DNA of 41,691 nucleotides from Bacillota bacterium (GTDB lineage: Bacteria > Bacillota_I > Bacilli_A > Erysipelotrichales > Erysipelotrichaceae). The notes below the pieces were generated by a model that was not told the origin of the DNA, did no database searches, and saw nothing but the letters and a program-made list of their open reading frames with translations. How positions within the stretch are numbered: position 1 is the stretch's first letter; every line of letters begins with the position of its first letter. Both the position numbers and the translations under genes were made by a program. Of this stretch, positions 7,135 through 15,477 are shown piece by piece. The stretch is from positions 1 through 41,691 of the forward strand of contig JAUNDJ010000010.1 of NCBI GenBank assembly GCA_030526175.1. Reading direction: 5' to 3'.

Positions 7135-8160
7135 ATGAAAAAAATAATTCGAAATGTATGTATTGTATGTTTTCTTTTATTGTGTTTGTTAGGATTATAT
7201 CTTATGCCACAGCTACGCACTATTTGTAGTGTGAAAAAAGTAAGTGACCAAGGCTTGTATACGATGGTTTATCAAGCAGATTATAAACTTGAAAGCTTAC
7301 GTAATGCCAATCTTTCTTCTGCTTCTCAATTAGAACAATGGATTTCAAAAAATCTGTTCTTTGGCTATCCGATTGAAGCGGATGAAACAAAATTTGGTTG
7401 TACGACATTTCTTGCGAAAAATAAAGAGGGAGACTCGATTTTTGGAAGAAACTACGATTACGATACAACCGAGCCAATGGTTATTTTTTCGCAACCAAAA
7501 AATGGATATAAATCCATTGGGGTAGCTGATTTAAGCTTTATTGGTGTGGATCAAGATTGCCCAGCCGATTCACTATTAGGGCGTATTACTTCCTTAGCCA
7601 GTCCAGTTGTAACGTTAGAAGGTATGAATGAAAAAGGTCTTGGAATTGCGATATTAGAGTTAGAAACAGAAGAAATTCATCAAGATCAAAACAAGCCAGA
7701 TTTATTAATCTATAATGTGCCTCGTCTTATCTTGGATACGTGTCAAAGCGTAGAAGAAGCAACGGAACTACTTGCCACTTATGATATTCATTCGGACTTT
7801 AATTATCCATATCATTTCTTTATTTGTGACAAATCTGGAAAGAGTCGGGTTGTGGAATGGGTTGAAAATGAAATGGTGGTTGTGGAAGATAACTGTGCAA
7901 CCAATTTCCAATTAGCGCCTGGAAAAGAGTATGGATTCGGAATTGGACAAGAACGATATGACATTGTCAAAGAAGGTTTAAAAAAAGAAGCTATCGATGA
8001 AAAACAGGCTATGATGCTTCTTGAAGATGCAGTTTCTGTTTGGAATGGAGACTGGGGAACACAATGGTCTTGTGTATTTAATTTAGAGAAATTAACTTTG
8101 GATATTTGTATCGATGTGGATTATTCCAAATCGTATTCGTTTAGTTTTAATGACTTTTAA
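7135..8160 (+). CDS. Ntn-hydrolase of the C45/choloylglycine-hydrolase-like type, membrane-anchored
   Basis: 341 residues with an N-terminal membrane segment (about 5-24). The likely nucleophile is Cys89 in GCTTFLAKNKEG, followed by the FGRNYDYD motif (103-110) typical of linear-amide hydrolases and acyl-CoA:6-APA acyltransferase-like (C45) enzymes. In this superfamily autocatalytic cleavage exposes the Cys as the new N-terminus, so residues 1-88 would be an anchor and propeptide. Expected reaction: hydrolysis of a non-peptide C-N amide bond (acyl-amino acid, penicillin or bile-salt-like). The M20 peptidase follows 11 bases later, suggesting a shared pathway that cleaves acylated amino acids. 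Substrate unknown. Confidence 0.8.
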   Translation: MKKIIRNVCIVCFLLLCLLGLYLMPQLRTICSVKKVSDQGLYTMVYQADYKLESLRNANLSSASQLEQWISKNLFFGYPIEADETKFGCTTFLAKNKEGDSIFGRNYDYDTTEPMVIFSQPKNGYKSIGVADLSFIGVDQDCPADSLLGRITSLASPVVTLEGMNEKGLGIAILELETEEIHQDQNKPDLLIYNVPRLILDTCQSVEEATELLATYDIHSDFNYPYHFFICDKSGKSRVVEWVENEMVVVEDNCATNFQLAPGKEYGFGIGQERYDIVKEGLKKEAIDEKQAMMLLEDAVSVWNGDWGTQWSCVFNLEKLTLDICIDVDYSKSYSFSFNDF

Positions 8161-8171
8161 AGGAGATTTTT

Positions 8172-9341
8172 ATGAAAATTTTAAAACGAAGTGAAGAACT
8201 TTATTCAGAAACAGTAGCGCATCGTCGCTATTTTCATCAAAATCCAGAAGTGAATTTGGATTTAGAAAATACTATGAAGTATATTGAAGAAAAATTATCA
8301 GAAATGAGTATTTCTTCAACACGATGCGGTAAGGGGATTGTCGTTTTTTTAGGAAACGATACTGGAAAAACTATTTTGTTGAGAGCGGATGTGGATGCTC
8401 TTCCTATGAAAGAAGAAAGTGGATTGGAATTTAGTTCGAAAAATGATTATGCGCACACTTGTGGACACGACTTGCACGGAGCCATGTTACTGACGGCTGC
8501 CAAGATTCTTAAAGAAAAGGAACAAGATTTACAAGGTCGTGTGCAATTGATGTTCCAGCCTGGTGAAGAAACTTTTATGGGTGCTAAGAACATGATTGAA
8601 AATGGCTTATTGGAACCAAAACCAGATGTATGTTTATCTTTTCATGTTAGTTCTGGGCAAATGCCAGTGGGAATGATCATGTATAACGATTCCAGTACAA
8701 TGATGAATTCGAGTGATAATTTTACTATTGTAGTAAAGGGAAAAGGTTGTCATGGGGCTTTTCCAGAATCAGGTATTGATCCTATTAATGTTGCGGCTCA
8801 TATTTTAATTAATCTACAAAGCTTATTAGCTCGTGAGGTCAAATCGGATTGTTCCAATGTTCTAACTTTTGGTAAGATTGAAGCCGGAGATGCTGGAAAT
8901 ATCATTCCAGAAATTGCGAAGATGTATGGAACGCTTCGTTGCGATAATAAGGAACAAAGGGAATTTATTCTTGCTCGTATGAAAGAAGTGTGTGATTATA
9001 CGGCAAAAGCGTTTAGAGCCGAAGCCGAAATCCAAATGACAAGTGGAACACCACCGCTAATTTGCGATCCAGAAAACACAAAAGCTTTTATGTCATATAT
9101 TAAAGAATTAACACCGAATGTACCAACATACAACGGCGTACATGCAGGAGCTAGTGATGATCTAGCGTATATTCTTTCTGAAGTTCCTGGAACATATATG
9201 TATCTTTCGGCTGGTTTTATGGATGGACGAGAATGTTTTGCCCAACACAATCCAAAGGTTGTTTTTAACGAAGAAATATTAAAAACAGGGCCTGCTTATT
9301 ATGCGCATTTAGCTATTCGTTACTTAGAAGAACACAAATAA
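8172..9341 (+). CDS. M20 family metallopeptidase / N-acyl-amino-acid amidohydrolase
   Basis: 389 residues typical of the M20D (hippurate hydrolase/aminoacylase) group. HRRYFHQNPEVNLDLENT (17-34) is the family N-terminus. Metal ligands are visible in LRADVDALPM, HTCGHDLHGAMLL (His/Asp/His), PGEET and SFHVSSG, with a late AQHNPKVVF His. It removes acyl groups from amino acids or cleaves short peptides with two metal ions in the cytosol. AAAGGAG lies just before the ATG. It probably forms an operon with the Ntn hydrolase upstream and ends at the bidirectional terminator at 9342. Confidence 0.9.
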   Translation: MKILKRSEELYSETVAHRRYFHQNPEVNLDLENTMKYIEEKLSEMSISSTRCGKGIVVFLGNDTGKTILLRADVDALPMKEESGLEFSSKNDYAHTCGHDLHGAMLLTAAKILKEKEQDLQGRVQLMFQPGEETFMGAKNMIENGLLEPKPDVCLSFHVSSGQMPVGMIMYNDSSTMMNSSDNFTIVVKGKGCHGAFPESGIDPINVAAHILINLQSLLAREVKSDCSNVLTFGKIEAGDAGNIIPEIAKMYGTLRCDNKEQREFILARMKEVCDYTAKAFRAEAEIQMTSGTPPLICDPENTKAFMSYIKELTPNVPTYNGVHAGASDDLAYILSEVPGTYMYLSAGFMDGRECFAQHNPKVVFNEEILKTGPAYYAHLAIRYLEEHK

Positions 9342-9363
9342 GAGGAAGTCAATTGACTTCCTC
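9342..9363. terminator. Bidirectional terminator between convergent genes
   Basis: A perfect 22-bp palindrome with 11-base arms (GAGGAAGTCAA and its complement), two bases from each stop codon. It serves the M20 gene on plus and the flavoprotein gene on minus. Confidence 0.8.
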
Positions 9364-9365
9364 CT

Positions 9366-10298
9366 TTATTTACCTTTTTCTTTTGCGCGTTTATCATTAA
9401 TGATTTTGACGTGTTCATCGGTAATTAATGTGACATTATTTTCTTTAGCCCAGGCCACACATCCATTTAAAACGGTTTTTAAGAATGGTCTAGGGACTTT
9501 AACGAAGTTTTCTAGTGCATCATCGGTGAGTCGTATTGTATCGTCACAACGATTGGCAGCGTATCGTATAGAAGCGATATCGACTTCTTTTGGTGCAGGA
9601 ATTGGTTCCGCAATAGGTGTTGTCCATTTTGGGAATCTTGTATACCAGAAATTCGTGGAATCTCTATAGCCATAATCCACGGGTACTGGTGGGAAATCTT
9701 TTTTTGTCACACCATTTACAATGGCGTTATAGTATTTTTCTTTCATTAGGATTTTATCGATATATAAAATAAAGTGAGCTCCATATTTGGAAGTAATTCC
9801 ATTAAAATCGTTATATGGCCCTGGATGTCCATCGTCAATATCTTCGACTCTAAATTTATCAGCGTGTTCTAATTCAGCTGCCCACGTACATTCAAATACT
9901 TGGTAAGCTGTGCTAATAACAGGTGGTCTTAATGGATCGTCTGGATCGGCCAATCCTTTTTCCATTTTAAATTTTAAATCTTTCATTTTTTCAGCAGAAG
10001 GACCTGGATAGCCTAATCGAACGGCTTCTTTAAACGTTTCTTTTTCGTCGGTGATAAAGTTAATAGCGCATTTGTGCGTACGAAGAATGTTCATGCCTGT
10101 GTTTGAATTATTTCGAGCTTCTAAAAGCATCGCATAACGATCCTTTCCTGCGATATAGTATGGAAAACATAGAGAATACGATCCAATGTTTAAGCTACCA
10201 TCGGGATTAATCGTTGAAATACAAACAGTAGGCATAGGGAAGAAGGCAGATGTTTGGTAAAAATTATCAACAATACGTAAATCTTTAAAAGAACTCAT
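9366..10298 (-). CDS. Flavin-reductase-like split-barrel protein with C-terminal PCP-reductase-like helix domain
   Basis: 310 residues. The N-terminal ~200 resemble the flavin-reductase-like FMN-binding split barrel: FPMPTVCISTINPDGSLNIG (20-39), followed by LEARNNSNTGMNI and a KCAINF strand, as in proteins that bind FMN and reduce or carry flavin. The last ~45 residues (PRPFLKTVLNGCVAWAKENN and the following ITDEHVKIIND) look like the small helical domain found at the end of the protochlorophyllide-reductase B subunit. That part is less certain. The two-domain layout is unusual in my knowledge. GAGG lies before the ATG. Likely a cytoplasmic flavoprotein; substrate unknown. Monocistronic between its own promoter and the shared terminator. 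Confidence 0.7.
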   Translation of the reverse strand: MSSFKDLRIVDNFYQTSAFFPMPTVCISTINPDGSLNIGSYSLCFPYYIAGKDRYAMLLEARNNSNTGMNILRTHKCAINFITDEKETFKEAVRLGYPGPSAEKMKDLKFKMEKGLADPDDPLRPPVISTAYQVFECTWAAELEHADKFRVEDIDDGHPGPYNDFNGITSKYGAHFILYIDKILMKEKYYNAIVNGVTKKDFPPVPVDYGYRDSTNFWYTRFPKWTTPIAEPIPAPKEVDIASIRYAANRCDDTIRLTDDALENFVKVPRPFLKTVLNGCVAWAKENNVTLITDEHVKIINDKRAKEKGK

Positions 10299-10321
10299 AG
10301 GTATACCTCATTTCTTATACA

Positions 10322-10349
10322 AAGTATATCATTTGTATAGAATAATTGA
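10322..10349 (-). promoter_or_regulatory. Probable promoter for the flavoprotein gene
   Basis: On the minus strand TTCAAT, a 16-bp spacer and TATACT lie upstream of the ATG at 10298. The -35 is imperfect. Confidence 0.45.
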
Positions 10350-10521
10350 AACGAGTGAACCGTGTATTTCAATAGTTAAGTAGATTAAATATTTTGTTTT
10401 ACTTAAACATGATTTCACACAAAATTAAAATATTTTAGCGATTTCCATATCGTATTATGATTCCATCAAAAGCTTAAAGTTTTTGAATTATTAACTCTCT
10501 CTTCAAAAAAACACAAAAATT

Positions 10522-10554
10522 TGGCTACGTACCACTAGCCATTTTTTTGTGGTA
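10522..10554 (+). terminator. Orphan terminator-like hairpin with possible alternative fold
   Basis: TGGCTA / TAGCCA stem (10522-10527, 10536-10541), 8-nt loop, then seven T. The loop bases TACCAC (10530-10535) are complementary to GTGGTA just after the T run (10549-10554), which allows a pseudoknot or a competing hairpin. No plus-strand gene lies upstream within the gap. Confidence 0.5.
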
Positions 10555-10637
10555 TCCTGTTGTTCGTTTTAATCTTTCCTATATATTCGAGGAGGGAGTT
10601 ACATAACATATCTTATGCGAAGTAGAATATGTATTAT

Positions 10638-10666
10638 TTGAGTTTCTACTAGCTTCATGATAAAAT
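10638..10666 (+). promoter_or_regulatory. Promoter of the trigger-factor-like gene
   Basis: TTGAGT (10638-10643), 17-bp spacer, TAAAAT (10661-10666). The start is expected near 10673, giving a ~20-nt leader with AAAGGAG at 10680-10686. Confidence 0.75.
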
Positions 10667-10693
10667 GCAATCGTTGAAAAAAGGAGAATAAAA

Positions 10694-11650
10694 ATGAGCC
10701 AAATTATTAAATTAGGTAACTACAAAGGTGTTGAATACGATATCGAAATGGCACCTGTTACAGAATTAGAAATTCAAGCGGAATTGGATGCGATTGTTGC
10801 TCAAAATCCAATCGTGGAAGAAGTGGAAGGTCCAGTAGAAGAAGGCCACACAACAACAATCGATTTTGAAGGATTCAAAGATGGTGTTCCTTTTGATGGA
10901 GGAAAAGGGGAAGGTTTCGATTTAACAATCGGATCTGGACAATTTATTCCTGGTTTTGAATCACAAATGGTTGGTATGGTAAAAGGAGAAACTCGTGACT
11001 TAAATGTAACTTTCCCTGAACAATACCAAGCGGCTGAATTAGCGGGACAACCTGTTGTTTTTAAAGTAACAGTACACAAAATCACAAAGAAAACACCTGC
11101 CACTTTAAACGATGAATTCGTAAAAAGTTTTGATGCACCAGATATTCAAACAGTCGATGCATTAAAAGAACGTATTGAACAACAATTAAAATTAAAACAC
11201 TCACAAGAAGACTTAATGAAAATCGAAGATATGATCTTTGATCAAATCATTGCGGATAGTGAAGTGAAATTGGAAGAAGCGGATGTAAAAACTTCTTTAG
11301 AACAACACGTAAACCACATGCGTGCACAATTAGCGCAATCTGGAATGATGTTAGAACAATATCTTCAAATGATGGGTGCTACAATGGAACAATTGGAAGA
11401 ACAACTTCGTCCAACTGCGGAAAAACAAGCTAAATTCCAAGCTATTATCGATGAAATTATCAAATTAGAAGGAATTGCTTCTAGCGATGAAGAAGTTGAA
11501 CAACAAATCAAATTGATTGCTCAATCCAATGGTGTTTCCGAAGAAATGGTTAAAGCACAAATTAACGTGGAAGATTTAAAAAATGACTTCGCACGTTATA
11601 AAGCTAGCCGTTTTGTCGTAGACAGTGCTAAAGATAAAAAAGTTGCATAA
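10694..11650 (+). CDS. Trigger-factor-like PPIase/chaperone lacking the ribosome-binding domain
   Basis: 318 residues against ~430 for full trigger factor. It begins at KLGNYKGVEYDIE, which in trigger factor is the linker just before the PPIase domain. The N-terminal ribosome-docking domain with its GFRKGKxP loop is absent. An FKBP-type domain spans about 46-130 (GHTTTIDFEGFKDGVPFDGG, GSGQFIPGFESQMVGM, FPEQYQAAELAGQPVVFKV). A long helical C-terminal chaperone part follows. Upstream sequence holds no frame encoding the missing domain, and the promoter sits 28 bases before the start codon, so this is not a frameshift or a wrong start. It is probably a soluble foldase/prolyl isomerase not held at the ribosome. 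Codon use suggests strong expression. Confidence 0.85.
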   Translation: MSQIIKLGNYKGVEYDIEMAPVTELEIQAELDAIVAQNPIVEEVEGPVEEGHTTTIDFEGFKDGVPFDGGKGEGFDLTIGSGQFIPGFESQMVGMVKGETRDLNVTFPEQYQAAELAGQPVVFKVTVHKITKKTPATLNDEFVKSFDAPDIQTVDALKERIEQQLKLKHSQEDLMKIEDMIFDQIIADSEVKLEEADVKTSLEQHVNHMRAQLAQSGMMLEQYLQMMGATMEQLEEQLRPTAEKQAKFQAIIDEIIKLEGIASSDEEVEQQIKLIAQSNGVSEEMVKAQINVEDLKNDFARYKASRFVVDSAKDKKVA

Positions 11651-11658
11651 TACAAATG

Positions 11659-11695
11659 GACTGTATTGAAAATTCTTTTCACTACAGTCTTTTTT
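11659..11695 (+). terminator. Strong Rho-independent terminator
   Basis: A 7-bp outer stem (GACTGTA / TACAGTC) and a 6-bp inner stem (TGAAAA / TTTTCA) around a TTC loop, followed by six T. Confidence 0.9.
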
Positions 11696-11736
11696 CGTGC
11701 ATAATAAAGATAATAAAGTAATAAGGAGTAATTTAC

Positions 11737-13176
11737 ATGAGTAGTATTTTAGAACAAGTCATTTTGTATGAAAAGGAACATGCAGGTTTGGCAGATAGTC
11801 AAAGACCTTTATTTCATATTACGGGAAAAATAGGATGGATTAACGATCCAAATGGATTTTCTGTCTATAAAGATATGTATCACATGTTTTTCCAATATCA
11901 TCCATATAGTACAAACTGGGGACCCATGCACTGGGGTCATGTAGTATCCGAAGACCTATTATCATGGGAGTATAGAGATATAGCTTTAGCACCCGATCAA
12001 ACATATGATAAAAATGGTTGTTTTTCTGGAACCGCCATTACACTACAAAGTGGTGAACATGCACTAATGTATACGAGTGTCAATGCGGATGGAAAACAGG
12101 AACAAAGCTTAGCTTTAGGAGATGGGATACACTATAAAAAATTTGACAAGAATCCTATAATATGTTCACAGGATGTTCCTCAAGGAAATAGTACGATAGA
12201 TTTTCGAGATCCAAAGATTTGGAAAGAAGACAATCGTTATTATGCTGTTATAGGGAACAAAGATGAAAATCAGAAAGGTTGTATCTTACTTTATCAGAGC
12301 CAGGATTTACATCATTGGGAATTTGTTTCTACATTCTATCGTAATACAGAGAACTTTGGTACGATGTTAGAATGTCCAGATTTCTTCTCATTAGAAGACA
12401 AAGATGTGTTGATTGTCAACCCTTGTTCAGTTAAAGCTATTAAGGATGAGTTCTCGAGTGGTCATGTCAGTGCTCTCTTTTTAGGAACATGGAACCGGGA
12501 AACGAATATCTTTGAAAAAGAAACTTGTCAAAATCTAGATTATGGTTTGGATTTTTATGCACCCCAAACGATTTTGGATAAAAAAGGAAGACGCATATTA
12601 ATCGGATGGATGCAAAACTGGAACACAGCTCAATTTGAGCATGCCAACAAGCTTTTATATGGTTGTTTGACACTTCCTCGTGTATTAGAGAAAAGAGGAA
12701 CTCGTATTGTTCAAAATCCAATAGAGGAGATTCGTAATTACTATCATAGTGACATTTCTTTACAGACTACAATGGATGGTGAAGTTCAATTGGATGAAGT
12801 TAGAGGAAGATACTTTGACTTGGAACTTTCTTTTCTGAATCAAAAAAATCTTGTTTTTTCTATTCAAGTGGCAAAAGGAAAGGATTCTTATTTTTTAATC
12901 GAGTATTCCCAAAACAACAATACACTAACAATCGATCGTACTTACGATGGGAATGTGTGCGATACAATCCATGTTCGTAAAAAAGTATTATATTCACATA
13001 ATGAAAAGACAAAACTTCGTGTATTGGTGGATCGTCAGTGCATTGAAATATTTGTCAACGAGGGAGAAGATGTATTTAGTAATATCACATACGCTCCTTT
13101 AGAACACGATGAAATTTCTTTTATTACGAATCAAAAGATTGATGTTCAGCTTCAATTTCATATATTAAAAAAATAA
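11737..13176 (+). CDS. scrB: GH32 sucrose-6-phosphate hydrolase / beta-fructosidase
   Basis: 479 residues of glycoside hydrolase family 32. The nucleophile Asp37 is in WINDPNG (34-40), the transition-state Asp158 in FRDPK, and the acid/base Glu212 in LECPDFF. WGPMHWGHVVSEDLLSWEY (61-79) and the FSGTA motif (97-101) are also standard. A C-terminal beta-sandwich follows, with the usual LRVLVDRQCIEIFVN strand. No signal peptide, so it is intracellular and most likely splits sucrose-6-phosphate or sucrose; a fructan-oligosaccharide role is possible. No sugar transporter or regulator is adjacent, which is unusual for scrB. GGAG lies eight bases before the ATG. Confidence 0.88.
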   Translation: MSSILEQVILYEKEHAGLADSQRPLFHITGKIGWINDPNGFSVYKDMYHMFFQYHPYSTNWGPMHWGHVVSEDLLSWEYRDIALAPDQTYDKNGCFSGTAITLQSGEHALMYTSVNADGKQEQSLALGDGIHYKKFDKNPIICSQDVPQGNSTIDFRDPKIWKEDNRYYAVIGNKDENQKGCILLYQSQDLHHWEFVSTFYRNTENFGTMLECPDFFSLEDKDVLIVNPCSVKAIKDEFSSGHVSALFLGTWNRETNIFEKETCQNLDYGLDFYAPQTILDKKGRRILIGWMQNWNTAQFEHANKLLYGCLTLPRVLEKRGTRIVQNPIEEIRNYYHSDISLQTTMDGEVQLDEVRGRYFDLELSFLNQKNLVFSIQVAKGKDSYFLIEYSQNNNTLTIDRTYDGNVCDTIHVRKKVLYSHNEKTKLRVLVDRQCIEIFVNEGEDVFSNITYAPLEHDEISFITNQKIDVQLQFHILKK

Positions 13177-13207
13177 TCCTCCAAAAAAACTGGAGGATTT
13201 CTTTTTT
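13175..13207. terminator. Bidirectional terminator between convergent genes
   Basis: AATCCTCCA / TGGAGGATT stem with a 7-nt loop. T runs on both strands (T tract after 13199 on plus, A tract before 13175 giving T on minus) serve the GH32 gene and the type III glutamine synthetase. Confidence 0.85.
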
Positions 13208-15293
13208 AAATCATAGATTTGAATAAAATATCGTTATAGTCTGGGATTGGCCAGAATTCTTTAGAAACGTTCTTTTCAATTTCGTCAGTTAATTGACGAA
13301 TTGTTTTCATAACCGGAATCAATTCATCGGCACAGAAACGAGCTTTTTCAACAGAACTTGATTGAGTTTTTGATAATAACTCTTCTAATGTTTCCATGTG
13401 TTGACCAATTTGTTCCAATGGATTGTTGATATTGAAAAGAATTTTTTCTTCAATAGAAGCGGTTAATCCAACCGAACGTTTCGTACGAATGATATTGGCT
13501 AAACTTTCTTCGTATTTGAATACGGCTGGAAGAATTTGTTTACGAAGCATATGAATCATTGTTTTTCCTTCAATGCGAGTCACTTGAGAATAGTTATCTA
13601 ATAGAATGGATTCACGTGCTTGTAATTCTTCAAATGTATAAATATGATGTTTCTTAAATAAAGCTACGTTCTTTTCGTCTGTGTAATGAGGAAGGGCATC
13701 GGCTGTTGTTTGAAGTTCTAATAAACCTCTTTCTTTAGCTTCTTGACGCCATTCTTCGCTATATCCATTTCCTGAGAATAAGATACGTTTGTGTTGTCTT
13801 AAGATACGACGAATGATTTTTTCGCAAGCTTCATCAACATCTTCATATTCCATATTTTCCAATTGATCCGAAATATAGTCCATTTCTTCAGCAAAAATTG
13901 TATTTAAGAATGTATTTGGACAAGCAATATTTAATGCTGAACCTAACATACGGAATTCAAATTTATTTCCTGTAAACGCAAATGGTGATGTACGGTTTCT
14001 GTCTGTACTATCTTTTGAGATTTGTGGAAGAGAAGAAACACCTAATTTAAGTTTTCTTGTGATTGTATCTTCGTATTCTTCTTTCTTTTCAATAGCTTCT
14101 AAGATAGCGGATAATTCATCTCCTAAATAGATAGAAACAATGGCAGGAGGTGCTTCATCGGCTCCTAAACGATAATCGTTTCCTGCGGTTGCGACACATA
14201 GACGCAATAAATCTTGGTATTCATCAACCCCTTTGATGATAGCTGCTAGAATCGTTAAGAAACGAATATTGTCTTTAGGGGATTTTCCTGGATCTAATAA
14301 GTTACCAAGTCCATCGGCACTGATTGACCAGTTATCGTGTTTACCAGAACCATTGACTCCATCAAAAGGTTTTTCGTGTAATAAACATACTAAACCATGA
14401 TTTTTTGCGACACGTTGAAGTGTTGACATCATGATTTGGTTTTGGTCATTGGCAAGGTTTACAGAAGAGAAAACAGGTGCCAATTCAAATTGACAAGGTG
14501 CTACTTCTTTGTGTTCTGTTTTGGCATAAACTCCTAATTTCCATAATTCTTCGTCAACTTCGTCCATGAAAGCTTTCACTTTTTTCTCAATGCTTCCAAA
14601 ATAGTGATCGTCTAATTCTTGTCCTTTTACAGGGTTGGAACCGAATAAGGTTCTTCCTGTAACGACTAAGTCCAATCTTTCTTTATAAACGTTTTCATCA
14701 ATTAAGAAATATTCTTGTTCTGGACCTACGGTTACATCGGTTTTGTGAACATCGTATCCCATGTTTCTTAATAAGCGAAGACAAGATTTATTGATTGCAT
14801 CTAAAGAACGTAATAATGGAGTCTTTTTGTCTAAGGCTGCACCATTATAAGCACAGAATAGAGTAGGGATATATAGAGTTTTTTCTCGTACAAAGGCAAA
14901 GCTTGTTGGATCCCAAGCTGTATATCCACGGGCTTCGAAAGTGGAACGAATTCCTCCGCTAGGGAAGGAAGAGGCATCAGGTTCACCTTTGATCAATTCT
15001 TTTCCTCTAAAATCACTAATGACACGGTTTGGTCCAGCTGGATTGATAAAAGCATCGTGTTTTTCAGCTGTTGAACCAGTCATAGGTTGGAACCAGTGTG
15101 TATAGTGAGTGGCTCCTTTGTCAATAGCCCAGTCTTTCATGGCGTTTGCGACAGTGTCTGCGATTTCTTTAGGAAGTTCTTTTCCATTTTCCATTACATC
15201 TACCATTTGTTTGTATACAACATTTGGTAGATATTTTTGCATAGCGGCTAAAGAAAACACATCACACGCAAAATATTCATCTACAATTTTCAT
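13206..15293 (-). CDS. glnN: Glutamine synthetase type III
   Basis: 695 residues, the size of GSIII dodecamer subunits and far larger than GSI. N-terminal family signature: GATHYTHWFQPMTGSTAEKH (about 60-79) and DASSFPSGGIRSTFEARGYT (about 105-124). Catalytic-core signatures include VGPEQEYFLI, KEVAPCQFELAP and VNGSGKHDNWS, which preserve the Glu and His ligands missing in the GS-like protein at 4877. It forms glutamine from glutamate, ammonium and ATP. GAAGGAG lies before the ATG. The promoter and an ~85-nt leader lie at 15294-15415. It is the only credible ammonium-assimilating glutamine synthetase in the window. Confidence 0.95.
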   Translation of the reverse strand: MKIVDEYFACDVFSLAAMQKYLPNVVYKQMVDVMENGKELPKEIADTVANAMKDWAIDKGATHYTHWFQPMTGSTAEKHDAFINPAGPNRVISDFRGKELIKGEPDASSFPSGGIRSTFEARGYTAWDPTSFAFVREKTLYIPTLFCAYNGAALDKKTPLLRSLDAINKSCLRLLRNMGYDVHKTDVTVGPEQEYFLIDENVYKERLDLVVTGRTLFGSNPVKGQELDDHYFGSIEKKVKAFMDEVDEELWKLGVYAKTEHKEVAPCQFELAPVFSSVNLANDQNQIMMSTLQRVAKNHGLVCLLHEKPFDGVNGSGKHDNWSISADGLGNLLDPGKSPKDNIRFLTILAAIIKGVDEYQDLLRLCVATAGNDYRLGADEAPPAIVSIYLGDELSAILEAIEKKEEYEDTITRKLKLGVSSLPQISKDSTDRNRTSPFAFTGNKFEFRMLGSALNIACPNTFLNTIFAEEMDYISDQLENMEYEDVDEACEKIIRRILRQHKRILFSGNGYSEEWRQEAKERGLLELQTTADALPHYTDEKNVALFKKHHIYTFEELQARESILLDNYSQVTRIEGKTMIHMLRKQILPAVFKYEESLANIIRTKRSVGLTASIEEKILFNINNPLEQIGQHMETLEELLSKTQSSSVEKARFCADELIPVMKTIRQLTDEIEKNVSKEFWPIPDYNDILFKSMI

Positions 15294-15320
15294 ATCGGGG
15301 TACTCCTTCTTGAGTTATTT

Positions 15321-15377
15321 CTTCTATTTGTATGGGTATGTATAGAAGAGTTTATATTTCTGATAGAAGACCTATCA
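15321..15377 (-). promoter_or_regulatory. Two hairpins in the glnN leader
   Basis: Reading the mRNA 5' to 3', the first hairpin is TGATAG-5 nt-CTATCA (15377-15361). The second is CTTCTAT / ATAGAAG enclosing a 14-nt loop with CATACCCATAC (15348-15321). Neither is followed by a T run. Paired hairpins would suit an RNA-binding regulator, but the loops are not the six-base A1/G4 loops known for ANTAR targets. Confidence 0.35.
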
Positions 15378-15385
15378 TATCGTAT

Positions 15386-15415
15386 ATATTAATATATGTG
15401 TTAGCTTCTTTTCAA
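15386..15415 (-). promoter_or_regulatory. Promoter of the type III glutamine synthetase
   Basis: On the minus strand TTGAAA (15415-15410), 18-bp spacer, TAATAT (15391-15386). It gives a leader of ~85 nt. Confidence 0.55.
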
Positions 15416-15428
15416 ATATTTTTTTATC

Positions 15429-15457
15429 TTGAATACATATTTTTGAGAACGTATAAT
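15429..15457 (+). promoter_or_regulatory. Consensus promoter for the AI-2E family transporter gene
   Basis: TTGAAT (15429-15434), 17-bp spacer, TATAAT (15452-15457). The expected start is near 15464, only ~14 nt before the ATG. It is divergent from the glnN promoter. Confidence 0.8.
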
Positions 15458-15477
15458 TGTACTAGTGGTAAAGTATT

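Larger units (their letters stand above)
10299..10693. other. 395-bp intergenic region with an orphan hairpin terminator
   Basis: No reading frame with a convincing start is seen in any frame. It carries the minus-strand promoter at its left end, a terminator-like hairpin at 10522-10548 that belongs to no annotated gene, a GGAGGGAG run at 10592-10599 with no ORF behind it, and the promoter for the trigger-factor-like gene at its right end. No tRNA fold was found. Confidence 0.6.

Noticed and set aside
10549..10560. GTGGTATCC read as the conserved T-box sequence
   Set aside because: The T-box needs TGGNACCGCG plus a specifier stem and a following terminator; none is present, and no aminoacyl-tRNA or amino-acid gene follows.
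10299..10693. Frameshifted N-terminal domain of trigger factor
   Set aside because: No frame in this stretch encodes a GFRKGK-like loop or the domain's strands, and the promoter at 10638-10666 leaves no room for it.
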